A DNA stretch of 64,000 nt from Simmondsia chinensis (taxonomy: Eukaryota > Streptophyta > Magnoliopsida > Caryophyllales > Simmondsiaceae), in assembly GCA_018398585.1 (NCBI GenBank), contig JAGTTD010000001.1, forward strand, positions 16,122,501 to 16,186,500. The letters run 5' to 3'. The number at the start of each line of letters is the position of its first letter. The stretch's first letter is position 1. A program made the translations under genes and the position numbers. Under the pieces are notes generated by a model that worked only from the letters and a program-made list of their open reading frames with translations, was not told where the DNA came from and made no database searches. Shown piece by piece: positions 10,366 through 21,968 of the stretch.

Positions 10366-10629
10366 CTATTCCTGGCACGAAATCCTCATTTTCTCAAGGC
10401 AATGGAGAAAAAGTATGTTGACCGAACTTCCTTGATCCACCAAGACTCTTCGAATGCAGAAGCTATTAATCTTCATAGTGATGACCATGGGATCCTCGTG
10501 CAGGGTCCTAATGTCAGCGAGATTGTCATGCGTAAAAAAAAGGGGCTGGCATCTTTTAGTCTTCCTTTCGCCGCTCACCGAGGTTAGGTCATTGACTTCT
10601 TTCCGCTTTTGCTTGACTGTGGCTATCAC
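10366..10629 (-). pseudogene. aspartic protease (Tat element)
   Basis: An 87-codon open piece contains CIRRVLVDQGSSVNILFLHC, the active-site loop of a retropepsin with D-Q-G-S-S in place of the common D-T-G-S-S; Tat elements often vary at that second residue. Upstream residues (PLFFTHDNLADIRTLHEDPM) fit the usual strand leading into the flap. The enzyme would cut the Gag-Pol polyprotein. The frame ends soon after the motif, so the domain is incomplete. Confidence 0.8.
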
Positions 10630-10699
10630 ACGCTTCGGAGAGTTTACTACAGCACAGTGTTGTTGGTGGGATGGCCCTAGGATTCCGGTTTAATCTTCT

Positions 10700-11881
10700 T
10701 TATATCCAAGAATTTTCCAAGGTTTCCCTTTTCTCCAATTCGTCCATTCGGTATTTTAGCGCTCGACAATCTCCGGTGTCATGCCCGGGCAACTCATGAT
10801 ACTCACACCACTTGTTTTATCCTATTTTTGATTCAGCCGTAGCCTTTGGTATATCGGGCTTTTTTGCTTCTAAAAGCAGCTTCGGTGACTTCCGTTGTCC
10901 GAAATGGCGGCTTCCTCTTGGGCCTTTCACGGGTCGTTCCCTCTTTGGGTAAGAATCACGGACATCAACCCTTCCCCTCACAAATTCTTGCTTGGGTTGC
11001 TCGGATTATGACCTTACGTCCTTCGGCATGATATACTTATTAGCTTTTGTCCACAGTACATCCGCCGTGGTAGGGAGGACCTTTGCGAGGGCAAATTTGA
11101 AGTCGCCATTTCGCAAGCTATTGATGAAAGCGGTTATGGTTGTTTCATCTGCGAGGTTTGGGAGGTTGATCATTGCCTTGGAGAAGCGTCGAATGAATCC
11201 CCTTAAGGATTTGTCTTCGGCTTGCCGCAGTAACATCAGTTGGGCGCGGTCTTCTTTCTGTGCTTGTTCCCTAGAAAGTGACAGGTGAACTTCTTAGAAA
11301 GCTCCGAAAGGCTGTGGATCGATCCATTCGGGAGGGAAGCGAACCAAGCCTGGGCTACGCCTTTAAGCATAGACGGAAAGCATTTGCACCATACGTCTTC
11401 CTATGCATCCTGGATGTACATTCGAGCCGCGAATCCTGAAATGTGATCGTCTTGGTCTTAGGTTCCGTCGAATATATCTAGATTCGGAATCTCCACCTTT
11501 CCTCTATGTGAGGACAGTATATGGGGCAAGAAAGGGAATGTGTGACATGGATTCTCCCCAACATCCTAGACATTGCCCTATCAGGGCTAGTATTTATGCT
11601 CGATTCAGGCTGTGGTCGGGTTTTTTTGGGGACGTCCCCGAAGGTGTCGCCCCGCCTCTAATCCTCCTACCGCCGTGTTCAGTAGAGGCCAATGATTCGA
11701 CAGTCGCATCCAGGTTTTGCTTCAGGGATCGAGGTGGAGATTTGCCTAATGGGCTTTGGTCGGCAAGTTGCATGATTAGCGTTTGAAGTTCGTGGAGCTG
11801 ACTTTGAGTGACGTATTGGCCTCCCGATATTTTGGGCAAAGGGGGAGACTCCATCGATTTGTTAGGGGGAAAGTTTTTCAT
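10700..11881 (-). pseudogene. gag (Tat element), broken
   Basis: The gag reading starts just inside the LTR and primer binding site (open piece 11881-11594, beginning MKNFPPNKSMESPPLPK). The capsid-like core is seen at 11236-11006 (KSLRGFIRRFSKAMINLPNL, then FINSLRNGDFKFALAKVLP), typical of the retrotrans_gag domain. The reverse complement of about 10747-10802 reads CEYHELPGHDTGDCRALK, a CHHC zinc-knuckle variant common in Tat gag. Frames shift between these parts. Gag would package the element's RNA. Confidence 0.8.
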
Positions 11882-11900
11882 TTTCTACAAATAGTGCCAA
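11880..11900 (-). other. primer binding site (Tat element)
   Basis: Directly inside the right LTR the minus strand reads TTGGCACTATTTGTAGAAAA, which resembles the TGGCGCCGTCTGTGGGAA-type primer site used by many plant gypsy elements, with several substitutions. The tRNA used cannot be stated from this decayed form. Confidence 0.6.
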
Positions 11901-11901
11901 C

Positions 11902-12379
11902 TGTTTTGGTACAGGTTCTTTTAATAGAAAGTCAAACTCAAACCTTTTACTTTATTGATTATTGGATTTAATACAAGAGGTATTCTAGATCGAGTACAAG
12001 CGTAATAAAGGGGGATGAAGATGAATGAATTCGTGTCCTCTTTCTGGAGAATGAGGGGGGAATTTATAGATGCCCAAGGATGTCACATTTAGAGGGCAAA
12101 GCAGTAAAAAGAAGGAAAAGGGAATGGGAGATGGGTTACGCATATTGCTTGGTTCGTGCCAATTCGGGGTGAGATGCGGGAACCCCGTATCCCCCGATCT
12201 TAGACATTTAGCTTAGTTTCCTTAAGAGAAGTGAGGGCTACATCTCGCCTGCCGGGGATACCCGGGGCGAGATCCCCCGTTATTCAGGGTTTGGATTGAT
12301 ACTTTACATTCCGCAAGGGATATCCATTGGGGATGTAATTCGCTCCTTTGTTTCGGGACCGTGTGTTCGGGGGAAAACA
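11902..12379 (-). repeat. Tat element 5' LTR (right copy)
   Basis: It begins TGTTTTGGTACAGGTTCTTT and can be read to GGGGGAAAACA at 12379, giving TGTTTT...AAAACA inverted ends and a length of 478 bp. The last 20 or so bases also align with copia LTR sequence at about 36630, mostly with transitions, so the true boundary lies between 12357 and 12379. The following bases AATGG do not repeat the bases before 4351 (GGCAT), so no target duplication is evident. Confidence 0.75.
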
Positions 12380-13021
12380 AATGGCGCTGCGCCGCATGGC
12401 GCATTATGCGCGTGACTCTAGTCCTCTATCCACGTTTGCTTTTCACGGTGAATAGAAATGAGCCACGTGTCAAGTACTGGATTAAAATGGGGGTAATATG
12501 ACGATATATTCAGTTGGATTAAAGCGCCGTTCTATTTTTCTTGTGCACATCCCACATCGATAAATTGACTTTTTCTCTACCTAGTACCTTATTATAAATA
12601 GGGGTCTTGACAGCTCAATTTAGCATCCAATATTTTCTAAAAATTTTGATTTTTCAAAAAATTAAAAAAGAGGAATCTCACTTTGAAATTATTCCTATTA
12701 AATATTTTTGGACCCCACACTCCAGGTGTCAAGGGCTCATTGCGGAGATGATCTCACAGTTTTGGTGATTCCTTCCAGACGACGATTGCAGTCTAAAATT
12801 CAGGTATTTTTGATTCCTTCTCTTTTAAGCTCTCCTTTAATTTTCACATTTTTATTTATGCTTTTAATATAATATTTATTATGTTTAGATATTCTATGTC
12901 ATTATGTATATATTACAATAGAGATTCTTAGATTTAAAATCAAACAATTTTAAACTTATTTCCGCTGCGCTTGATCTAATTAATTTAGAAAACATTAGTT
13001 TAAAAATTCAATTTTCCATCA
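12357..13021 (+). repeat. copia 5' LTR, truncated
   Basis: It matches 36633-36810 and 40294-41031 of the 3' LTR: GGTCCTCTATC, the TTCTTGTGCACATC block, the TATA region (CTTATTATAAATAGGGGTCTTG), CTCAATTTAGCATCCAATAT and GCGCTTGATCTAATTAATTT. The end TTTTCCATCA corresponds to TTTCCCAACA in the 3' copy. This copy shows the empty hAT target site CTTGTGCA near 12541. Only about the last third of the LTR is present. Confidence 0.8.
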
Positions 13022-13022
13022 A

Positions 13023-13036
13023 TCGGTATCCGAATC
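13023..13036 (+). other. copia primer binding site (initiator-Met type)
   Basis: TCGGTATCCGAATC directly follows the LTR end and matches the standard plant copia site TGGTATCAGAGC, complementary to initiator methionine tRNA, with three mismatches. Confidence 0.55.
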
Positions 13037-16000
13037 TTCTCTAATAGGCATGAGGTTAATATTAAACATAATAAAATGTCATAAACAGAATTGCGAATGA
13101 GAAAATTTGAGAATTTCATTGAAGGAAAGAATACCCAATTGTTGTTATTAAAAGAGTTCAATAACAAGTTTGTGTATTCATCAAATTTAAATTGTTTAAA
13201 TTAAAATAAATTTTAATTAAAATTAGTCGGGGTATATTTGTAAATAATCTAATGCGATTAAATATTCAAATTTGTTGAATAATTTAGACATATACATTAT
13301 CATAAAGAATAACTAATAGGCTTAGATATTAGTTTATTTAAAATATTATGATCTAATGAGATTAAGATCTAAAATATTTAATTATTTAAAATATAAAAAA
13401 GGGAATGAAAGGGTACTTATTAAATTTTGTTCACATGTTTAATACCATTTAAGTGAGTTAAATATTATTTGTGATGTCAATAAAGTAAGATGGCCATTTA
13501 AATATATAACTATATGAAATATTTGATTTTATTAAGTAGGAGACATTTTTTTTTCCCAAATAGGTCTAATAAGATCAGAAAATTCAATAGTTGAATTACA
13601 TGAAAGAAAATTTTTGTAAAATATCTAATGAGATTAGATTACATAGGTCGAATAATTAAAGGAACCTAATATGATTAAGATTTTATTTAATAGTTTAATA
13701 AAATTTCGAATGTGATTCTAATCTTGATTATAAGATAATCAAATGTAAAACAAAGATCCATCATTTAAAATTTCAAGTGGGAACGAGGTTCAGGAGTTAA
13801 TAACTCACGACACCCATCGCCAATCTAATAGTATAATGGATAGACGCTAATCCTCGAGGATGGCATTTTTTCACGGAATATAGGGTTAGACTTCATCAGG
13901 ATAGATAGAGATACAGGAAAGCAGATGCGACCACGCTACCGCGGAGTATCTTGTCGACTTGTACCAATATCTAGGTAATGGTATACACTTGACTAGAATA
14001 ATATACTAGTCACCTAAATTGTGATATTGCCTTAGAGTTCAAGGTAGAAACGGTGAGTTCATTATGTTTAGGAAACTTGTTAATTAAGAATAGTTCTCAC
14101 CTTACTGATAACTCGGTGCGACCCGCTCCCAAGGGAGTAACGGGTAGATTAGTTTGGTCATAGTAGCACACACAGAGAATGGTTAGGTGGATTACTTTGT
14201 TAGTTTGATATAATTTAATTAAAAGATCCACTAGACTAAAAACATCGAGTGGGATTAAGCTTCTATAAATGAATGCTCATGGTCTCTGTTATTAGTCTAG
14301 CAGTATCGTATGTGGGCGCAACTCCCTAAGGAGGGCGTTCATTTGCAGAGTACAAGGTAAGACCTCTTAGAAATACACTGAAGTGTAGGAAAATGGGTGT
14401 GACCATGCCAGCATGGTGTACTTTGTGCATATAAATGTTGAGGTAGTGGTGTACACTTGACCAGGTGCACCATTAGCCTCTCCGAGGAGCTCTGTTATAT
14501 GACCTTAAAGGCTTAGGGAAGTGTGGTGTATTAATTATGTTTAGGGAGAGCTTACAGGGAAACATATTTATGGAGAAATGTTCTTACCTACTAATTTCTC
14601 AATTCGACCCCACCAACAGGGGGAGTATTGGGTAGTTTGATTGGGTCGACACGTCATACATGTAAGTGTCGGATTGTGAACTTCATACTTTGATTTGCTA
14701 AAAGTAAGAAAAGTAATCTTTATGTTGCATGACTTCTTTACAATTTCAATTTCAAATTATTTGATATATTTTGCATTGCAAGCAATTCTGATATATGTTA
14801 CTTGTCTATTATGTTCTACTCACTGAAATTCTTATGTCTTAGTACATATGGAGAGTTAGTCTAAGCTCAAATTTCTCTAGTTTTCTTCTAGTATATCTAC
14901 TAAGTTGAAAAGAATGTTTGGAACATTTGACTAGACTAATGAGTTAGTCGGATACAAGATTCAAACATTAGATGTCAAATGTGTTCTAGTATTAGATACT
15001 TGAAAATTAACTATAGAAGTGGTGATCAGACATTTGATAGAAATGTTTAGTCAGCTGATAAGGTAGCATGAGAACATTTTATAAGAAAGATGATAGACAC
15101 TAGAATGTGTTAAGTAAATTCAGTTCACGAGTATATCATATGATGATGGCTTATTTATTGAACTAGAATTCTTGATGGAAATATCGTTGACCAATCTCAA
15201 CGGGATCATTAACTTGCCTATCAAGGTCTCTTCAATCAATTCAGAGTGATACATTGAGTAATAGAGATTACTCGTTATCTGAATTGATGAAGGTAAAATT
15301 TGAGAGAAAAGGTGTCATGAGAACTAAAAGAATAGTCCACTTAGTGTAAGCATCTATCTCAAGAATTTGGAACTTCTAGAGGATAAAATAAAACATAAGT
15401 CAAAATAGTTTTGTCTTCTCATAAAAGTTATGGATATTAGTATTTAATAAGAATTGCCTAGGTACTTATGTAGTGTTGTTTCCAAGACTAGAAAGCCAAA
15501 ATGACAAGGTATTCGACATCCTGTCTTTTCTAATTGTGACTTGCAGGTAATTCACTAGTTTACTAGTGGTGGGCTTTCAATAAGGGCAACAAGAGATAGT
15601 AGTTTAAGTCAAAAAATATAGTTTTGATTTTAAATAACTATCTTGTGTACCGGTTTCTCTAGAAATTTAATTTCTACTTACTATTTGTTTTAAAATAATT
15701 TTCCAGTTATTTTTCTAAAAATACTCTGACCTTTAAGTAAATAAGATATTTATTTAAAGATGGTTTTTTGATAGATAATTTCTAAGTCAAAACTTTGTTG
15801 GTGGCAATTCTATGTCTAGTACAAGTTAAGCTACATTGCCATAAAAAAGAATTTCGTGAATTAGATAGTTTTTAAGTGACACTTGAGCTTATGTCACATT
15901 GATATAATTTGATTTAAACACTGGTTTGAGATGGTCTTATAGGATCATTGGATTCAAAGTGATAACTAATATGCGAATCATGTTACAGTGTATGGTGGCT

Positions 16001-16079
16001 AAAAGAGCCTTTAACAGTAAAGGCAATAGAACTACTAAGCTGCTAGAACTTGTTCATAAAATGTTTAGGGATTGATAAA
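13037..16079 (+). other. copia leader and decayed gag region
   Basis: About 3 kb without a usable reading frame. It holds two diverged direct repeats (13927-14147 and 14399-14636), separately listed. The gag gene would be expected between roughly 14700 and 16000 but stops are too frequent to place a domain. Confidence 0.45.
13927..14636 (+). repeat. diverged direct repeat in copia leader
   Basis: Blocks 13927-14147 and 14399-14636 share the same order of short matches: GACCACGCTACC / GACCATGCCAGC, then GGTATACACTTGACTAG / GGTGTACACTTGACCAG, CATTATGTTTAGG / TTATGTTTAGG, and CGACCCGCTCCCAAGGGAGT / CGACCCCACCAACAGGGGGAGT-like ends. Spacing is preserved, so it is an old duplication rather than chance. 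Confidence 0.6.
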
Positions 16080-17250
16080 AGTCAAGCAAGAGGAAGCAAT
16101 GTGTATTTCATATAAGTTTATGAATGACTACTCAAGAAGTTTCTATATGAAGAGTCAAGTCTTGAATCTTTTAAAAAGTTCAAACAATAAATTTAGAATT
16201 AACTAGGTAATTATATTCAGTCATTTTGATTAGATCAATGTGGTGGTTTTCAGGAGAGTTCTTATTTTTTTCTTACTGCAACTTGTCGTAAAAAGGATCA
16301 ATAAAGTGTTATTGAATACGATTAGATTCATTTGATGAGTCAGGTTTAAATATGACAATGTTTGTTATGTAAGAGGTTTCGTTTTTAACCAAGTAAGTTC
16401 AATAGTTAGCTAGTGTTAGATAAAATAACAATATAAGATATTATATCTTAGTAGTATGATACAACTAAGTATTTGGCTAATGTATTGATACATCCTCGGC
16501 CAATGTTAATGTTGCACTTAATACATGAAAGCTTTGGTGTAGTGGCAGGATGATCAAAGCCACCTGACGGATTTATGTCTTCAACCTTAACGATTAAGCA
16601 TGATAATAAATCTAATCCTCTGGACTACAATGAAACTCTTAAAAATAAAGATGCATACCAATAGGTTAGGGCAATTAAAGCTAAGTAATAATAAACGTAT
16701 TCTGACTATGTCTGGAATCTTGTAGCGACATCCAAAGACAATGATTCCATTAGATTGAATCTGAATGGGTCTACAAGAATAAAGAGTTGAGTGGACAAGA
16801 AGGTTGAGACCTTCAAAGCTAATTGATGGCAATGGGTTAATACCCTAAAGGAAGGAGTCGTCTATGATGAAACTTTATGGCTGGATGCTATGCTTAAGTC
16901 CATAAGGATGCTCTTATCCAGTGCATCTCATTATGATGAAATATGGAAAATAGAAGTTAAGAGGACATTCTTTGAATCGCCATCTTGAGAAAGTTATGTA
17001 TATGATATATAACCAGACAAGTTTTTTGCTTAAAATCAAAAGCATATAGTATGCAAGCAGAGGAAGTTTATTTATAGACTTTAATAAGCATCTTGTTCAT
17101 TGAACAGTGGATTCAATGATGTCTATCAAATCATATGGGTTTGAATGAATGGTTAGTGAATCATGAGTGTACAAGGGACATGTCCAGAAAGTAGTGACTT
17201 TTAAAGGCTGTATATAGATGGCATAATGGTGTAGAGCTGTTATGAGCTTT
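16080..17250 (+). pseudogene. copia integrase and reverse transcriptase remnants
   Basis: Frames jump constantly, but landmarks are recognisable in order. NDYSRSFYMKSQ-like residues (about 16120) and LDQCGGFQESSYF (about 16228-16266) correspond to integrase around its second catalytic aspartate. Residues reading KEGVVYDETLW (about 16849-16881), then LDAMLKSIRMLLSSASHYDE (to about 16941), correspond to the RT entry block with its EGVDYDETF signature. The following KTAFLNG and VCKLQRSIYGLKQASR equivalents are seen as broken text at 16950-17100. This fixes the element as copia and its orientation as plus. No function is possible. Confidence 0.7.
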
Positions 17251-17453
17251 AACATTTTTATTTAAAAGTGAAATACCTAAGATAAGCCAATTATGTTCTT
17301 ATGATCAAGCTTTAGCGAGATTGAAATAAAGAATGTTAGATGTTTGATGTCAGGGTTTATGTTTACCCTATGAGTTGGAGTCATTAATGGTGAAATGTGA
17401 AGTAATCTCGTGTTGCTTAGTTCACCATGAAAGTCTGGTACTAGACAATTGAA

Positions 17454-17458
17454 GAAGA
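17454..17458. other. left target duplication of the Athila insertion
   Basis: GAAGA precedes the LTR; the right flank at 34526-34530 is GTAGA, one mismatch. On either side the host sequence is the decayed copia pol. Confidence 0.6.
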
Positions 17459-18638
17459 TGATGTAATTTTAAAGTGTGTTTTAAAACCATCTACTCGCAA
17501 GCATATGAGATCGTCATAGTTAAATCGGGTGTACGGGTAATATTAACAGGAAATCAGAGTTAAGTCGGATTTATTTATTAATGAGCGGTTGAATATTTGG
17601 GTTTTGTTGATTTAAATTTGTTGACTAAATTAATAAAACTAACTATAGCAAAAGTTTTCAAATCAATTAAGGTAGTTTAGGGAATAAGTTCGGGGCCACT
17701 TAACTCGATCCCTGTCATTATACTTTTATTATGACAATGATTTAGAGGGCTTAGGCTACAAGTACTAAGCTTGGGTCAACACTTAACTTAAGGCTTAGGG
17801 TAATGAACTAGTTTAAGGGCAATAACCTATCTTATCACCCTAGGTATAGCATAGGTTATCTCAATAGCACTACTTAATTCCTTTCCAACTCCTAATTTCA
17901 TATTAAACCTGGATTAATACTTAAGTTAGGATTTAGGGTAAATTAGTCTAAGGGCATAACACATTGTATCACTCTATGTGTAGCATGGATTATCTTAATA
18001 GCACTAACAAATTCCTCTATCACTCCTAGTTAAGTATTAATTTATATAAAAAAATTCTGTTCATGATTGGGTACAACCTCAACGCTGACCACGCGTGAAA
18101 ACCTGTTATGTTAAAGACTATGCTACAAGCACATAGACGGCACGCAAATAAATTGGGAATCTAAGCATGGCTACAAGCTCATGTATAGAAAACTAATCAC
18201 AAATATAAGTTCCCTATAAGGGTGCGATAATAACATAACATAAATCATTGTCTACAATAAACTATAAATCATGGATTAGGAACGGCTACCCATCCTTCAC
18301 CCATAAACTATGAGTCTACTCCTCCATGGGATTTCTACACATCATTAAAAAGAAAGAAATAATTGAAAGAAAACTAAGAATTGAAGCCCCTCCCCCGCCG
18401 CCCCCCCCCCCAAAAAAATACTAAAACAAAGACTCCCGAAATTGACGTTGACGTTGATCCTTGCTTTGAAACCTTGAGCACTCTGACCACCTACGCTCAG
18501 TGTTTGAAAACCCTTTGCATCTCGTGGTGGCTTCGAGAAGAAGAGGCGTGGCAAAAATATCCCTCAAACAGTTAGGCATTCGATTTTTAAACTGGTGTGC
18601 GGCGTCCGTGCTCGATGTTCGTCCCCCCCCCCCCCCCC

Positions 18639-18725
<87 letters not shown>
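17459..18725 (-). repeat. Athila 3' LTR, first part (left of LINE)
   Basis: Matches 33050 to about 34225 throughout: TTTTGTTGATTT, CTAACTATAGC, CAATTAAGGTAGTTTAGGG, GGTACAACCTCAAC and the CACTCTGACCACCTACGCT block. It ends in a C tract, a CT tract and an AT tract; the right copy has only a short form of these. The LINE starts in the AT tract. Confidence 0.85.
18623..18724. repeat. compound microsatellite (C)27 (CT)n (AT)n
   Basis: 27 C residues (18623-18649) run directly into (CT) dinucleotides to about 18696 and then (AT) to about 18724. The equivalent place in the other LTR copy (34183-34235) has CCCTCCCCCTCTTCG, a short CT run and a short AT run, so the tract has expanded here. Confidence 0.9.
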
Positions 18726-18726
<1 letters not shown>

Positions 18727-18734
18727 CAATAATA

Positions 18735-19813
18735 CAATTTTAGTTAATGAACTCCTTCGAGGATCCTCTCTCTCTCTGTGAGACGTCTTGCTCTGACACG
18801 CTCAAAAGTCTCCCTGCCTCATCCCCCAACCATCGGCACCCTCGCCGGTGCATCCGAACCTCGATTGCCGGTGACGCGACGACGACAACACCACCCGGAC
18901 TCAGCATCGCCATTAACGCCACTAGTCCTAACCCTAACCCTAACCCTAACCTAGTCTCACTCCTCCCCTCCCAGTCGAAACCCATCTCCTCCCTCCACCA
19001 CCACCACCACCACCACCACCACCACCACCATCATCTCCCACCAGCCACCCTATGAGCCCTAGCCTAACCCAGCACACCACCCCTCACCACCCTGCGAATG
19101 GCCCCGCACCACCATTCACCCCACCCACCCGGAACCAGAAGCACCCCTCACCACCCTTTGCACACCACCACCCCTCTTCGAACCACCTGTACCACCCTCG
19201 CACCATCTCGAACTGCCTTGCACCACCCCTAACCTCAGACCTCGAGCCACCACCCAATCACCATCTCCACCTCCACCACCATCGCCACAGCCCCCCGAAT
19301 CCAAACCTGAACTAAAACTAAACCTACACCAAAACTACACCCACCCAGCTAGACCTCAACCTTAACCTCGCCCAAACCTAGGCTATCCTAAAACCAACAG
19401 ACTCTAACCCAAACCAAAGCCCACTGCGCAACTTGAAGCCACAAGCGGGCCCGAGTAAGTTTTAGACAGGTCATACCCGCGACTATGCACCTGCACCAGG
19501 TTTGATCTATCCTTTACTACTATAGAGTAGTATTTAAGTATCTAATTACTGTTATTGGGCATTATTATTTTGATTTGCTTACTATTCCTTCTTGCTATTT
19601 TGATTTAAGTGGATTTTCATTGTTATTGACTGCCGTTATAATCGTGCCTTTATGTTCGTAGTTAGACGCTATGTGATATGCTTCTTGTTCCTATATTACC
19701 TTCCGTGGGATAGTGACAGTTAGTGCATGAACGCAAGTTATGGAACTCAGAACTTAAGGCCATCTCCAAAGGGGGTGGGGAGGGGGAGTACAAAGAAAAA
19801 GAGAGTGTAAAAC
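18735..19813 (+). other. RTE LINE 5' leader
   Basis: C-rich and CA-rich DNA with (CAC/CCA) runs at about 18997-19030, four CCCTAA units at 18927-18951 and several proline/histidine-rich open frames. Those frames look compositional rather than genuine. It probably acts as the LINE 5' untranslated region. Confidence 0.6.
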
Positions 19814-21525
19814 TTGCGACTAGGGACACTAAATGTTGGGATGCCGATGAAGAAGAGTTTTGAAGCGGCACAAATGATGATGAGGAGAAGGATCAACATC
19901 CTATGTCTGCAAGAGACTAAATGGGTTGGCACGAAAGCCAGAGATGTGTTAGGGTATAAGTTGTGGTATGTGGGCAAAGTCAGAGGCAGGAATACAGTTG
20001 GCATCATAATGGAGAATAGTCTCAAGGATAAAGTAGTCAGAGTGACCAGGACCAGCGATAGGATCATATCCATCAAGATGGTTCTAGAAGGGGAGATATG
20101 GAACATAATCAGTGCCTATGCACTTCAAATTGGACTAACAGAGCATGAGAAGGCAGCATTCTTAGAGGACTTAGACACGATGATGCAAGGCATAACCCAA
20201 ACCGATCAAGTGGTTATTGGTGGAGATTTCAATGGGCATGTTGGAGTGACTGAGGATGGATACGCATCATACCTCGGAAGATTTGGTTTTGGAACTAGGA
20301 ACGCAGAAGGCAAAGCGCTTCTAGACTTTGTGGTCACTTACGAGCTAACAATTGCCAAGACCTTCTACAGAAAACGTGATGAGCATATCATTATGTAACG
20401 AAGCAGCGGGACAAGGACCCAGATTGATTACATTCTATTGAGGAAAAGGGTACAGAGAGACTATAGGGATTGTAAGGTCATTCTAGGGGAAGACCTTTCC
20501 ACACAACATAAGGTGGTATATGCGAATGTAAAGGCTAAGAAGAAGGTTGAAAGAGCGAGGAAACTCACGCAGACACATACACGATGGAGGGATTTGAAAG
20601 GGAAGAAGTATAAAATCTATAGGGAGAAAGCGGAGGTGGAGTTTGAGTGGGATATGGAAGGAGATACAAACCAAATGTGGAACCGCCTAGCACAGAAGAT
20701 TAAAGGACAGAGTCAAAGGGAGGGGTACCAAACAATAGAGAATCTTAGTGGTGGTGCAAGGAAGTCCGAGAGAAGATTAAGGCCAAACGACAGTACTTCA
20801 AGGAATAGGAAAGCAGTGCTGACAAAGACAAGAGACATCGATATCAGCAAGCTAAGAAAGAAGCAAAGAGAGCAGTCAGAGAAGCGCAATCAAGAGCCTA
20901 TGAAGATTTCTACAAAATACTGGATACTGATGCGGGAGCCAAGGATATATATAAAATTTCCAAAGCAAAGGAAGACGAGGGACTTGGACCGAGTAAAGTG
21001 CATTAGAGGAGAAGATGGATAGGTGCTCGTGGACGGGGAGCAACTTAAAGTAAGATGGAGAGCTTACTTCCAAGATCTATGCAATGAGCAGGGGGCTACT
21101 AGGATCTCACTAGATGATCTCCAAACATCCGCGGAGCACCAGAACCACTGGTATTGTAGGTGGATTACACCCGATGGAGTGAAGGAAGCCTTGAAACATA
21201 TGGGAAGAAATAAAACAGTTGACCCAGACAGAATTCCCGTAGAGGCATGGAAATGCCTTAGACAGAAGGGTATTACTTGGCTAACTAAATTATTTAACCA
21301 AATCCACTAGGGGGAAAAGATGCCTGACGAATGGAGGAAGAGCACATTGATCCCGATCTATAAGAACGGAGGTAACATCCAGAGTTGCGCCAACTATCGG
21401 GGTATTAAACTAATGTGCAACACTCTGAAGTTGTGGGAGCGGATCGTAGAGAGAATACGGCAACACACAGAGGTGTCCGAGAACCAATTCGGATTTATGC
21501 TCGGGAGATCTACAATAGAGGCCAT
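19814..21525 (+). pseudogene. RTE endonuclease and 5' half of reverse transcriptase
   Basis: The endonuclease is open from 19814 to 20398: MRLGTLNVGMPMKKSFEA, then INILCLQETKWVG (catalytic Glu), WNIISAYALQ, and VVIGGDFNGHVG (catalytic Asp-Phe-Asn). The terminal SDH motif is not seen before the stop at 20398; the next frame (20396-20440) continues with RTQIDYILLRKR. A lysine/arginine-rich linker follows (20438-21022). RT begins with EALKHMGRNKTVDPDRIPVE (about 21180-21240), then MPDEWRKSTLIPIYKN (21320) and NYRGIKLMCNTLKLWERI (about 21390-21450). The chromovirus insertion at 21526 cuts it after FGFMLGRSTIEAI. Stops at 20398, 21022 and 21310 break the frame. Confidence 0.88.
21521..21525. other. 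left target duplication of chromovirus
   Basis: GCCAT, repeated exactly at 27250-27254. Removing the element and one copy restores the LINE reverse-transcriptase reading (…STIEAI then [14 protein letters not shown]). Confidence 0.95.
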
Positions 21526-21939
21526 TGTTAACTACCAAACCTAGATTGATAGCTAACCTTGTGAAAGAGATTGATAAGGTGAAAAGAGAATTGAAAGGGA
21601 TGAGAAATTAGAGAATTAGATGAGAATTAGAGAGAGATTATCCAAAAGGAAATCAGAATTGTATTCATTGAATGATGAGATTACAAGCATTAGATCTATT
21701 TATAATAGATCTAGATACAATGCACAAGGACACATCAACCAACTAACCGCCTAACTGAATTTGGGGCCTAAACACAAGGAGGCTGCCACATTTGACCAGC
21801 CTTGACCTGCAGGACCTAAACCCGACCCCTTGGTGCCAAATTAGCCTGCCAACTAACAAACAAAACAACACCACAACAACCTAACACAATACAAGCAATT
21901 AAAGACCAATTACAACCAAAGACTAAAGGATTTATAACA
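21526..21939 (-). repeat. chromovirus 3' LTR (left copy)
   Basis: Starts TGTTAACTACCAAACC and ends GGATTTATAACA. Nearly identical to 26835-27249. Confidence 0.95.
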
Positions 21940-21953
21940 TTCCCTCCTCCTTG
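21940..21953 (-). other. chromovirus polypurine tract
   Basis: On the minus strand, AAGGAGGAGGGAA lies immediately before the 3' LTR, the usual place where plus-strand DNA synthesis is primed. Confidence 0.8.
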
Positions 21954-21968
21954 AGAAGCTCCTTGTCC

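Larger units (their letters stand above)
4351..12379 (-). mobile_element. Ty3/gypsy element, Tat lineage, decayed
   Basis: This is an LTR retrotransposon of about 8 kb on the minus strand. Reading from right to left the order is LTR, primer binding site, gag, protease, reverse transcriptase, RNase H, a second RNase H, integrase, a long 3' non-coding part, and the second LTR. A second (archaeal-like) RNase H between the RT-linked RNase H and integrase is the established hallmark of the Tat lineage. Tat elements are also known for tandem repeats and extra reading frames between integrase and the 3' LTR; both are present (36-bp array at 6203-6780; antisense ORF at 5093-5518). All pol genes contain frameshifts and stops. 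No matching 5-bp target duplication was found, and the right end abuts copia LTR sequence, so one end may have been rearranged. Confidence 0.85.

Noticed and set aside
4351..12379. 5-bp target duplication for the Tat element
   Set aside because: GGCAT on the left and AATGG on the right do not match under any border tried.
18421..18781. Open frames on both strands across the C/CT/AT microsatellite
   Set aside because: They translate to polyproline, Ser-Leu and Ile-Tyr repeats and are products of the simple repeats.
18740..19315. Pro/His/Asn-rich open frames in the LINE leader
   Set aside because: Composition-driven by CA- and C-rich DNA; no domain and no conserved start.
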